64,000 bases of DNA, from assembly GCA_022570795.1 (NCBI GenBank), contig JAKUDP010000002.1:2976001-3040000 (forward strand), written 5' to 3'. Below are positions 12,162 to 21,967 of this stretch, in pieces (positions within the stretch are counted from its first letter, which is position 1; every line of letters begins with the position of its first letter). The notes beneath the pieces are model-generated. The model made no database searches. It worked only from the letters and a program-made list of their open reading frames with translations, and had not been told where the DNA came from. The translations under genes were made by a program, and so were the position numbers. The stretch comes from Sphaerulina vaccinii. Lineage: Eukaryota; Ascomycota; Dothideomycetes; Mycosphaerellales; Mycosphaerellaceae.

Positions 12162-12725
12162 GGTTGTGACGAGATGTTGTCAAGTGGGTGACTTGGATGC
12201 GACTTCAGAAAAAGTATCTCTGAAGCTCAGTCCGAGTTCTTTGCGGGTCTGTCTAGCCACGCGATGCTTTGGTTGCTCGAAGCAAAGACTGAACATCGGA
12301 AAGAAGATCTGATTGAGAGAGATGTGAAGACGAGAGAGATGTGAAGACGAGAGAGATGCCCACTGGCGATCAAATGCTTGGCGATGTTTAAAGTGGCTCG
12401 TGCGTCGCTGTCGATGTTTCGATGTTTACTCCGTCACCGCTGCCACCAGAGACAAGCTCACTCCTGCCAGTTCTACGAATCTTGCCGCGTTCTCTTCTTC
12501 TTCTTGAGCCATATTGACCTGGGATGGCCTCTCACTGACTGTCCCCTGCAGAAAGAGACACAAACACTCTGGGACGTGCATCTGCATTAAGCGCGCCGCA
12601 TGCATTGATTGATACTGGACACTCGCATGGACAGCTCCATGCATGCTCGACCACTCTCCCTCTCTCTTCACTCTGGACGCGACTATTCTCCCTCCTCTCT
12701 CCTTCCATCTCGGACATAGGAGAAG
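12162..12725. other. divergent promoter of SND2 and CDC27
   Basis: This 564-bp spacer separates two divergently transcribed housekeeping genes. It contains a 17-bp tandem repeat (12315-12358) and CT-rich runs just before the CDC27 start (12650-12720), typical of fungal 5' leaders. Confidence 0.5.
12315..12358. repeat. 17-bp tandem repeat, 2.6 copies
   Basis: The unit GAGAGAGATGTGAAGAC occurs at 12315-12331 and 12332-12348, followed by a partial third copy to 12358. The two full copies are identical. Confidence 0.85.
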
Positions 12726-15161
12726 ATGTCTCCCACCACCGGCATCGCGACCTCACAGCTCAAGCAGCTCATCTACTACCACCTGGACAATGACCTGCTC
12801 GACACGGCCAACTTCCTCGCCGGCCGCCTGCATGCCCTAGAGCCTCGAAACCCCGATGCTGCACACCTGCTAGCGCTCACCTACTATCGCTCGCGCCGCT
12901 ACAAGGCTGCCTTTGACTATGCCCACAAGTTTGGCTCCACTGGCCGCCATCTAGGCTGCGCATACGTGTTGGCGCAAGCATGTCTGCAGCTTGGTCGCTA
13001 CTCGGAAGGCGTGACAGCATTGGAGAAGTCAAGGGCGCAATGGGTGGGGAGGAATGAGTGGCAGAAGTACTCGGAAACTTCACGGCGGCACACGCCAGAT
13101 GCGGCTGCCGTGTTGACTGTGATGGGGAATCTGCATCGCGCGAATGAGAACTATGTCAAAGCCGGTGATGCGTACATGGAGGCCCATAAGATCAATGCGT
13201 TCACTTGGGATGCATTTGAGGGTCTGTGTAAGATCGGCGCCGATCTCAAGGTGGAAAACATGTTCAGGGCTACTGGAGATCTTGCTGAGGCGCCAGAGGA
13301 CTTGGACATCTATGTGGACAAGGATTCGAGGCAGCCGCTTGCCCTACAACCCAACTTTGCGCCGAGTAATGTGTTCGCTATGGACGATCCATTCATGTCG
13401 TCGAGAGGTGGAATAGGACCTGAGGATGCGCAGACCAGACCGAAAGGCAAGTCGGCACTGGGGACGCGATCAGCTCTATCGGAATGGGACACGCCTACCG
13501 GTAATATCGTTATGGCAGAGGAGGAGTTTCCGACTGAAGAGAGCGACGTGTTTATGGATGTACCAGCCGCTCCCACGAGAAGGCCGCGGCTAGGCCAGCA
13601 ACTCGAGGCGTCAGATCGAGCACGAGGAGCACCACGAGGCGGTACAGGCTCGCAAGATATGGCAGAAGAGCCGCAACAAGCGTTGCGAAAGCCCAGTGCA
13701 GGCGGGCAGAAACGGACTGCGTCTGGTGCGCCGCCACCATCGAACATCGACTCGGGACCACCTAGGAGGAGCAATCGTCTATTTACCCAATCTACCACCA
13801 CAAGGACAACGCGTTCTGCGGCAGACTCTGCAACGTCAGCAGTTCCGCGAGCTGATAGGACGGCTCGCGCTGCGAAGACAGCGACTGGCACCAAAGGACG
13901 AGTGGGTGCTGTAGTGGGTCGTGTAGTTAGTGGCAATCGCAAAATCATGCCGCCTGAGGATCGAGATAAAGAGAAGGACAAGCGAGCAGTCAGTCGCAAT
14001 GCAGATCGAGGGACCTCTGTACCCTCAGTCGTTCCTGCTGCTGTATCAAAGCCACCCTTGGGGCCTTCTGAAGATGAAGTGAAAGCAGAGCGCCAGGCTA
14101 TGTCGGGACTTTTGGACCATTTCCGACAGCTCGCAGTTGGTCGCCATGCCACAGCTACATTCAAGATCGAGGAGGCAGTCTCTGCTTTCCGCGCGCTGCC
14201 CGCTGCGCAGCGTGAGACGCCATTTGTGCTCTCTCAGATGGGAAGAGCGCTTTTCGAGCAGCAGGACTACAGAGCTGCCGAAGACTGCTTCTCGAGACTC
14301 ATAAAAGTGCAGCCTTCTCGCGTCGAAGACATGGAGATTTACTCCACTGTTCTCTGGCACCTGAAGAAAGACACAGCTTTGGCATTGCTCTGCCGAGTTC
14401 TGCGCGACAACCACTTTGACTCACCACAAACATGGGTTGCAGTCGGCAACGCGTTCTCACTTGCCCGTGAGCATGACCAAGCTATAGCAGCATTCAAACG
14501 TGCAACGCAGCTGAACGAGAACTTTGCATATGCCTGGACTTTGATAGGCCACGAGTACATCGCCAACGAAGCCTACGACTCGGCCATCACATCTTTCCGG
14601 CGAGCAGTGCACATCGACTTTCGACATTACAATGGTTGGTACGGTCTTGGGAAATGCTATGAGAGACTCACGAAGCTGGAAGACTCTGAGATTCACTACC
14701 GAAAAGCTGCTGCGATCAATCCTGCAAACAGCACTCTCTTGGTCTGTATTGGAATCATTCTTGAGCGGGTGCACAACAAGAAGGGTGCTTTGGCAAATTA
14801 TAGCAGAGCGTTGGAATTGTCCCCCAACTCTGCATTGGCGAGGTTCAAGAAGGCACGAGTTTTGATGCATATGAAGTACTATCCAGATGCGTTGGTGGAG
14901 CTGGAGATATTGCGGGATCAGGCTCCCGATGAGGCGAATGTGTGGTTTCTGCTTGGGAAATGCTACAAAGGCCTTATGGACAAGGCTCAAGCGTTACGAG
15001 CTTTCACTACGGCGCTTAACTTGGACGTTAAGGTGAGATCTCCCCCATGTGCCTGCGACGGAGTATTGTGCTGATCGTGAATCCTGTAGGCCGCACCCTT
15101 CATCAAAGAAGCAATGGAAGCATTGGACCAGGACGACGATGACGATAGTGACGATGATTAG
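12726..15161 (+). CDS. CDC27: anaphase-promoting complex subunit 3 (Cdc27/Nuc2/BimA)
   Basis: Two exons (12726-15032, 15090-15161) encode 792 residues; the second holds 23 residues and a stop. Cdc27 is a core TPR subunit of the APC/C ubiquitin ligase, binding activators through their C-terminal IR motif and driving exit from mitosis. The N-terminal ~130 residues (SQLKQLIYYHLDNDLLDTAN, then the TPR-like HLLALTYYRSRRYKAAFDYA) form the dimerisation TPRs. Residues ~235-450 are a disordered Ser/Arg/Pro-rich linker. Residues ~475-760 contain successive TPRs, including QMGRALFEQQDYRAAEDCF, AWTLIGHEYIANEAYDSAI and GWYGLGKCYERLTKLEDSE. The tail is very acidic (DDDDDSDDD). It is close to full length for the family. 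Confidence 0.95.
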
Positions 15162-15585
15162 GCTTTTTGACTACTACTGGCGTTCTCAGCGAAGCAAAAG
15201 TGTGTTGGTGGGTTGCTCTGGTCTTGTTCGTTCACAGTCAGACAAGAGGCATGATGCGGGAGTCTTTCTGGAGGTTTGGAACGATTGTTCTGATACCTCA
15301 AGTAGCATGGCGTTTTGGGGTCTTACCTGGAGGAAGACGATTGTATGCATTTATCGTGCATAGTGGATTGCATCTTCTGTGCTTGCCGCGTTTCAGCGGG
15401 CTGAGCATAGGATAATGGATGGATGAGGTAGGACACAGAATATGATGTTGTACCTCATCATAATGAGAAGAAGAATGAAAAGTTCTCTACCATTGATTGA
15501 TCATTGATTGCCACTTCTAGTATACCTCAACAAGCTACCATAGTCCATCACGCACGAACATTCCCGTCTCGACTTCCTCTTGTCT
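15162..15585. other. convergent 3' spacer
   Basis: This lies between the CDC27 stop and the 3' end of the minus-strand PhoD-like gene. It has no coding signal. Confidence 0.5.
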
Positions 15586-17065
15586 TCAATCAGACAAAAG
15601 ATTAATCTCCGTAAAATTATGAACAAACCATTCCCCACTATTCGTATCAAGAGTAACATTACTCAATAATCCCGGCTTCCCACCATTTTGCAGCGCACCA
15701 CTCTCCACAACTCCTCCCGCCACAGGTCTCTTCAACTTGTTCCCATCCTTCTCAATCGTAAAATTCGCCAAAGACACTTCATACCCATTTCTAGTTTTCA
15801 GAGACGGTGTACCGAAATATTGCGCTTCGATATTTTGAGGGGTGATGTGCATTTCGTAGTACCCGCGATAATAACCTTCTGACCATTGGAGTTCGGGGTT
15901 GTCTTGGATGATGAGCTGGGATTTGGCGTTGCAGGAATAGAGAGTGGAGTTTTTGCCAAAGGTTCCGGATGAAGAGGTTGCTGTTCCTGCGAATTCTACT
16001 CCGATGGAGCCTGTGCCTAGTACGTGGAAGGTGAGTGAGGATTTTCTGAAATGGGGGAATGGGTCTCTCTATGAGCTTGTCGGCCCAAGCTCAGTGAGAG
16101 GGGATGCACTGATACTACTTACCGGAAACAGGATCATAGTCCTTCTCGCCTATCCATACGAGATCAGAAACCCAGTTAGCGTGAGAATCGCCTGCCATCA
16201 CAATGTTGTTGCCGATATTGTTATCGTATAAAGTCTGGAAAGTCCGATTCTTGTTGGCGAGATAGCCGTCCCAAGCATCAGTATCGTAGACCTCGCCTGA
16301 CCAGTTGGTGGAGTTGAGAGTGCTGAAGACGGTTTGAGAGCCGATGAGGCGCCAGGTCGCACCGCGAGAGGCTGATTTCTTGAGAGTGTTGTAGAACCAA
16401 TTCTCCTGGAGAGAGCCCATCATTGTTCGACCGGCATCGTTCTTGATCTCGAGGGTGTCTGGAGACTTGATGTTAGCCAGGGAACGAGATCGTATGTTGA
16501 GGGGGGTGTATACAATTAGTGTTCCAGTAGATGTCGGTGATGCTACGATCGTAGTTTCTCGTATCCAGGATGATCAGGTCGACCAGTTTGCCGATGCTGA
16601 AGCTTCTCCATATTCTCAGATTGTTGTCCATGTCGACTTGCCGTATAGGTATCCATTCGAAGTAGGCTCTATAACGATGTCAGCTTCACGACACTTCGCA
16701 GCACTTGGCACACTCACCGCACGGCGTTCATCTTGCGCTGATCTACGCTGATCCGAGCGTTCGCTTCGAACGAGTCTTCGGTATTGTTGAGATGTGATGA
16801 GCCATCTCTATATCCATTATCACTGACCTCATGATCATCCCACGTTGGAAACCACACTGTCCTCATACGGATCTCCTGAAGCTACACCATGGGTAAAGCG
16901 CAGGGCATCGGCGCTCATGTAACTCGTGCTTGCTTGTCTCGCTTTGACCTCTGGTAGCGAAATGGCCAGTTCGTGATTGTGAGACGGACTGCCATAATTG
17001 AGGTTATGAAGCCAGTCAGCCTTGGCTGTAGCGACAAATACAAGAATCTGTCGCGAGAAGAGCAT
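15586..17065 (-). pseudogene. PhoD-type alkaline phosphatase gene with central deletion and frameshift
   Basis: Segments 17065-16718, 16668-16514, 16458-16123 and 16016-15586 join in correct phase except for one break. The start encodes the family N-terminus up to FTHGVASGDPYEDSV. At about 16856-16860 the sequence jumps directly to FPTWDDHEVSDNGYRDG in another frame, and the original frame stops at 16835. In intact PhoD-like phosphatases these blocks are separated by roughly 150 residues (from memory of the family) that include the conserved SCSN and HLGDYIYEY region with metal ligands. The rest (RKMNAVRAYFEW, AGDSHANWVSDLVW, VEFAGT, RPVAGGVVESGAL) is intact to the C-terminus. An ATG at 16866 is in frame with the downstream part and could give a truncated product. 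The last intron is an introner-like element. An assembly error is the main alternative. Confidence 0.8.
16017..16122 (-). mobile_element. introner-like element forming the last intron of the PhoD-like gene
   Basis: This 106-nt intron begins GTAAGTAGTATCAGTGCATC and ends CTCACCTTCCACGTACTAG. It has the same central pair TGAGCTTG / CAAGCTCA as the other elements, in the order CACTGAGCTTGGGCC then GACAAGCTCATAG. It is shorter than the other three members because the 3' half is contracted. Removing it joins YDPVSG to TGSIGVEFAG in phase, as the family requires. Confidence 0.75.
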
Positions 17066-17876
17066 TGTGGAAAGCGATCTTTCGATTGGTGCAAAGTCAG
17101 TCTCGACCTACCGATATCCTACCTGACTGATATATCAATCATTTCGTTGTTAGTCCGAATGTGTATATGGCTATACGAGTGAGAGATTGTACTTGGCGAG
17201 GTTGCAGGTGGCCAACGATTCTCTCATCTTTGAGCACGCCGTTCGCATGCACTGAAGACTATTGATGCCCCTAGTACCTGAGCAGCAAAGGTGAATTTCG
17301 GCAACTGAATACACTGAGGGGAATTGGCCACTCAGAACCATTGCATTTACCATGCTACCGTAAGCAGTGTTGTGTCGAGGGTGTGTGATACAGCCGCGCG
17401 CGGCAGATAGATAGCAGGGCGGCCAAGGTCTGTGTAGGCGCCGTAGGGCATGCACGACATATTCGCTATGGGAATCACTGCCAGACGAGATCCTGCGGCA
17501 GAAGCACTCTGCATCATAAGACAGGCGCCGGAGAACCTGGTGCGTTTGATCATAGGTGTGGCTTGAAATCATCTGGAAACCAGCTAAGTAAGAGGAGAAT
17601 TGATCTTGCTGTTGGAAACCCATGCCGTGGTCCATGCAGGCGTGCGATCGCGAGCCTTGCAGGCAGTCCTTGGGGCGTGTGTAGATCCATGGTGATCGAT
17701 GTCGCAATGGAGGTGTTGGCGATGAGAAACTGAAGAAGATGCAAAGAAGCGCTCTTTCCATCTCAACCTTGGCACGAGTCCGGCATCTTCCGAGCGCTCC
17801 TTCCATCACGTTTGAACCAGAAGCATTGCATTGCAGACCACGACATATCCTCTCTACCACCCACGAGCCACACATC
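17066..17876. other. divergent spacer between the PhoD-like gene and COX7
   Basis: The long minus-strand frame here (17171-18118) overlaps COX7 exons and has no protein-like features. I see only promoter-type DNA, with the COX7 leader before 17877. Confidence 0.5.
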
Positions 17877-18383
17877 ATGCGCGCAACACTCATCAGAAGG
17901 GCTGGGTACGTATCCACTCCGACTCTGCGACTCCACGATGGCGCTGGGACTCTGCGCTCGCGATCAAATGTCTGACAATCTCTAGCGGCCTGCCTCAATT
18001 CCCAGGCATGTACCGCCAGAACAACGTGCCAGCCTGGCAACGTCTTCACCAGACCCACGACGGCGTCCGACAATGGAACAAGGTGCGTGATGGGAGCGGG
18101 AGACGGCGAGAGACACAAGAGGAGGATTCAGTCGGGCTGCAGAGGGCAATATGAGCCGAGGAAAGCAGATACATACTGGGACAAGTACTGACATGCTGGT
18201 CATCTAGGGACCACGAGCCAAGTACATGCTCTACCCATACTACGCCGTTCTGATCTCGACCACTGCTGGTAAGTACTACTGTGCGTCGAAGATGAAGGAA
18301 GTCCGGAGCACTGATACACCTCGTGAACAGCTGCGCAATACATGATGTTCCGCATGGTCTTTGGCAAGAAGACTTGGTGGTAA
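17877..18383 (+). CDS. COX7: cytochrome c oxidase subunit 7 (Cox7/VIIa)
   Basis: Four small exons (17877-17905, 17986-18082, 18208-18268, 18331-18383) sum to 240 nt and encode 79 residues with consistent phases. The N-terminus (MRATLIRRAG) is short, basic and hydrophobic. The core W-x6-HQTHDGVRQWNKGPRAKYMLYPYYAVL, written here in pieces, matches the Cox7 pattern of a Trp followed by PR-x3-YLYPFYA. A single inner-membrane helix (YYAVLISTTAAAQYMMF) comes next, and the protein ends FGKKTWW. It is a small nuclear-encoded subunit of respiratory complex IV. Introns of 80, 125 and 62 nt interrupt a very short coding sequence, so frame-only gene calling would miss it. Confidence 0.82.
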
Positions 18384-18735
18384 ATTGCACGCATGGACGG
18401 ACCACAGAAGGAGAGGAGCGACGAACTGGAAGGTTGCCAGAGCAGATGAGAAACTGTATAAACTCTTCAGAACCACAAACCCCGGATTCTCTTTTGTGCA
18501 TATTGCTTGCGCTATCGCATGAATCGCGCTTTCTTTGTGTTACCTCAAGTCACCGTGACAATTGAGCGTACGAGAAGAAGGCATCGGAGCCCAGACGATA
18601 GCAGAAAAGGGCCAATATGTGCATTCGCTGACTATCTCGCGCTGAACCGCTCTGCGACCAAGATCAAGGGTATATGACTTCACTAAAGCAACTACAACAT
18701 CGCCATCCTCGCACTGTGCAATTGCAAACCAATCA
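18384..18735. other. convergent 3' spacer
   Basis: This lies between the COX7 stop and the stop of the minus-strand His/Ser-rich gene. No coding signal is visible. Confidence 0.5.
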
Positions 18736-19413
18736 TTACTTCAAGCCCAACGACTTCTTTGCCGCTCCCCAGAGAGACACCACCGAGTCGCCAATCCTAG
18801 AACTACTGTCAGCTGCTGGTAGTCGGCGACTAAAGTCTGAAACTTACGTCGGACGCCTCGTGTCACGTCTTTTCAGAGGCTCAGGCTCTCTTCCCACATC
18901 ATCGTCGAAATGATGACGAATAGAGTGGTGTGAGTGATGAGATCGCCTCGATCTTACACTAACTCGATCTCCGCTGATAGCTTCGTGTCGATGATGGTGT
19001 TGACTATCATGACTTCTCCGTCCACGTTCGGCATTATCACTGTAATGAGAGTGACCAGAGTGATGACTTCGATGCGAGTCCGAGCGAGGTCGGGAATCTG
19101 TACTTAGACGTGGCTGAGACGATGAGGCTCGTCGCGATGATGGCAGTACGTGTTCGCCAATGGGCAGAGGAGGGTCGGAATGCGGTTGTAGGTACCTCGT
19201 TGGTGGTTGATAGCCTGCATTGCTCTGATACACTTCCGGTCGCGGTGGATTGTAAGTCTGCGGCGGTGATGGTTCTGGCCTCAAAGATGACGAAGTGGTA
19301 GACTGGTGTTGATTTTGGTGCTGATACTGATGTTCGCTGGGTACGTATTTGCCAGAAGCTGAAGAGCTTCCTCGAGAGCGATTTCCGTTTCCAGGTGGGT
19401 ATTGATACGCCAT
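18736..19413 (-). CDS. His/Ser-rich disordered protein, unknown function
   Basis: Two exons (19413-18848, 18805-18736) encode 211 residues. The 42-nt intron has a GTAAGT donor and joins RRPT to the segment SSRIGDSVVSLWGAAKKSL, which ends GLK. The first ~110 residues are rich in Gln, Ser, Pro and Tyr. Residues ~110-180 are dominated by His, Ser and Arg (SHRSHHSGHSHYSDN, SRRSHHSHHSIRHHF). The C-terminal ~25 residues look like a short amphipathic helix and are the only ordered part. No signal peptide or membrane segment is visible. The His runs could bind metal, but nothing shows this. The second exon is supported by its composition and by phase. Confidence 0.65.
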
Positions 19414-20457
19414 GGTGAATCGCAGAGACGAATGAGGATTTCCTCCAGGCAAGAGTGGCTTGTGTATATGTACTGGTGAGTCCCAGATAGTGGCAATGTA
19501 GTGATATCCAGCGAAGGTCCACGGCTAATCGATGCAGTCGGAAACCTTCGCCCGGAACTGCAGCGGTAAATATTCTGTGCTGTGCTTGAGTTCTTTAGAG
19601 GAGACCACTTGAAGCACTGAAGTGGTTGTTATGATGACCAAGGTGTATGTAAGTAAAGGGTCACGATATGAGTGTAGGAGATGAGGTCTTGGTCGACGAT
19701 GGAAGCTCAGCCTTCGTCAACCAGATGGTCTTGACGTGCAGTTGAGTTCGGCCTGTTCCTTCGACAGCCCTACGAGACATCATTTCTGCCAATGACACAA
19801 GAGCATCGTTCGCGAGTATAGCTTTGTGACGTATGGCATTAGCTGCGGATTGGGATAGCCCGGTCATGGACTGTGGTCTTGCTTCTCGTGTGGTTGATGC
19901 AATGCATGGGGCTCATAATCTCTGTGATTTCTACGCATTCTGCAATTTGTGATGGCGCAGTGGCAACATTGATAGGCCATGTGATTGCAGCAGTCCTCGA
20001 AGTCTTGTAGATGTGGTGGGGCGCGAATGTGGTTGGAGATCGGAAGCACGATGTCATCATCTTTCCAAGACTTCCTCATCTCCCCACTCCCTTCTTCTCC
20101 AGCGTGAAAGCCGTTGTGCAGAACGTCCCAAGTCGGATAACAAGGACGAAACTGATGCTTGGTCTTCGGACTACGGCATTAGTTTCATGCTACAGGATTT
20201 GGCGCAATCCATGGCTCGTCAGCCACGTTTTGCCATAGCTGGCATGTTCTCCCAAACATCTGCACTGCCCCGCTGCGTGATCTCCTCGACAGCATCGTGC
20301 CTGCGTAACTTGCTACTTCACTGTGCTTCGCCACATTCTCATTGTCTCAAGACATCTGCACATCCACTCTGCATACCTCGACAGCCAGTCACAAACTACT
20401 TCATAATCTCTCAGGCTCAAAGAGAACAACCGAGCTGATACATCTCTCCTTGGCAAC
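19414..20457. other. spacer with a possible small minus-strand gene and the annexin promoter
   Basis: About 370 bases before 20458 form the annexin leader, ending in the context GGCAACATGTC. The rest contains overlapping minus-strand frames described separately as a weak gene candidate at 19661-20079. Confidence 0.45.
19661..20079 (-). CDS. weak candidate for a small gene, structure unresolved
   Basis: Two adjacent minus-strand frames have protein-like composition. The frame 20079-19864 contains a Cys/His-rich stretch (DCCNHMAYQCCHCAITNC), and the frame 19867-19661 contains the helix-like SAANAIRHKAILANDALVSL followed by AEMMSRRAVEGTGR. They overlap by one codon in different frames, so a real gene would need an intron or a frameshift between them. 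I could not find a donor/acceptor pair that joins them in phase. No function can be given. Confidence 0.2.
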
Positions 20458-21967
20458 ATGTCATACCACCAGGGCTATGGAGGACCAGGCGGGCAACAGC
20501 CATATCAGCGTAAGCAAGGACTGATCTTCGCCGATGACATGCTTTTTGAGGCGCAGGATTGCGGCGCAGAAGGCAATCAGGCAATATAAGGACCTGCGGC
20601 TGACCATTGTCTTCAGAGCATCCGCAAGGAGGCTATAATCAACAACCAATGAACCAAGGATTCGGACAACAACAAGGCTTCGGTGGTCCACCACCAGGTC
20701 CGCCGCCCCCACAAGGAGGAACACAGCTGCCTCCAGGATGGACATCTGGGTTTGACCCGAACAGCCAGCGCCCGTATTATATCAGTCCGACTGGAGCCTC
20801 CCAATGGGATCCTCCTGCACCAGGATTTGGAGGTCCTCCTCCGGGACCGCCTCCGCCAGCTCAAGGAGGTTATGGCCAGCCTCAGCATCCTCAACAGGGT
20901 GGCTTCCCTCAGCAAGGATATGGCGCAGCGTCCGGTCCCGCAGCGCTACCTTCCCCAGGTTACGATCTGCGACAGAGATCGAACCAGGATGTCACACGAG
21001 CTGCCGACGACCTTCGTGCGTCAATGAAAGGATTCGGCACCAACGAGACATTGCTGATCAAAGTCATGTCCTCTCTCGGGCCACTCGAGATTGCTTCTGT
21101 CAAGCAGGTCTACCAGCAAAGGCACAAGCGAGACTTGCTCAAGGACGTCCACTCTGAGACCTCCGGGTACTTCAGAGAGGGGCTCGAAGCTATGATTCGT
21201 GGTCCGCTAGAACAGGACTGCTGGGTCATCCACGAGAGCATCAAAGGCATTGGCACAAAGGAAAGTGCTCTGAACGATGTGCTTCTCGCACGGTCCAATG
21301 CAGACATGAATGCTATCAAGCAGCACTATCAGCATATGTACCGCAAGTCTCTGGAATCTGACGTGAAGGGCGACTTGAGCATGAAGACAGAACGCATGTT
21401 CGATATGGTCATGTCTGCGCGCAGGAATGAAGAGTCCGCGCCGGTGATACCTCAGCAGACCGAACAGGATGTAAAGGAAATCTATGGTGCTACAGAAGGC
21501 AAAACTGGAACAGATCAGATGACTGTCTGCTCGATCTTGACATCTAGAAGCAACGGGCAGATCAGAGCTATCGTCCAGGCCTACCAAGCGAAGTATCACC
21601 GCTCGCTGGAGTCCGTCATCAAGAGCGAATTCTCTGGTCATATGGAAGATGCTCTCCTGTTCATTATCGGCGCCGCGGCGGACCCAGCTAAGAATGACGC
21701 CGACATCCTCGAAGCCTCCATGGCTGGACTCGGTACCAAGGACCAAGCGCTCGTACGCCGCGTGGTGATGATACACTGGGACAAGCAGAGACTCCAACAG
21801 TGCAAAGCTGCATACAAGCATTTCTACAAAAAGGACCTGGCCGCCAGGATCCAGAGTGAGACGAGTGGTAAGTTTCGATTGACCTGTTTGCTCAAACTGG
21901 ATGAAGGCTGACCACTCCTACTGATTCAGGTGACTACAAGAAGCTCATGGTGGCATGTGTGGCCTAA
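20458..21967 (+). CDS. annexin with N-terminal WW-like domain
   Basis: Three exons (20458-20509, 20617-21867, 21930-21967) encode 446 residues. Residues 1-54 are Gly/Gln/Pro-rich. Residues ~55-87 (LPPGWTSGFDP...YYISPTGASQWDPP) have the spacing of a WW domain: a Trp, a Tyr-Tyr pair, then a second Trp and Pro. Another PPPGPPPP-rich linker follows. From ~residue 125 there are four annexin repeats of ~70 residues, with type II calcium loops visible as MKGFGTNE, IKGIGTKES and MAGLGTKDQ; the third repeat is more divergent. The last exon supplies GDYKKLMVACVA, the conserved annexin end. Annexins bind acidic phospholipids with calcium; the WW-like module could add a proline-motif partner (inference). 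The first exon is short but joins in phase. Confidence 0.92.

Noticed and set aside
17171..18118. 315-codon minus-strand frame
   Set aside because: It overlaps the first two COX7 exons on the opposite strand and has no recognisable features, while the COX7 exons splice in phase to a known protein.
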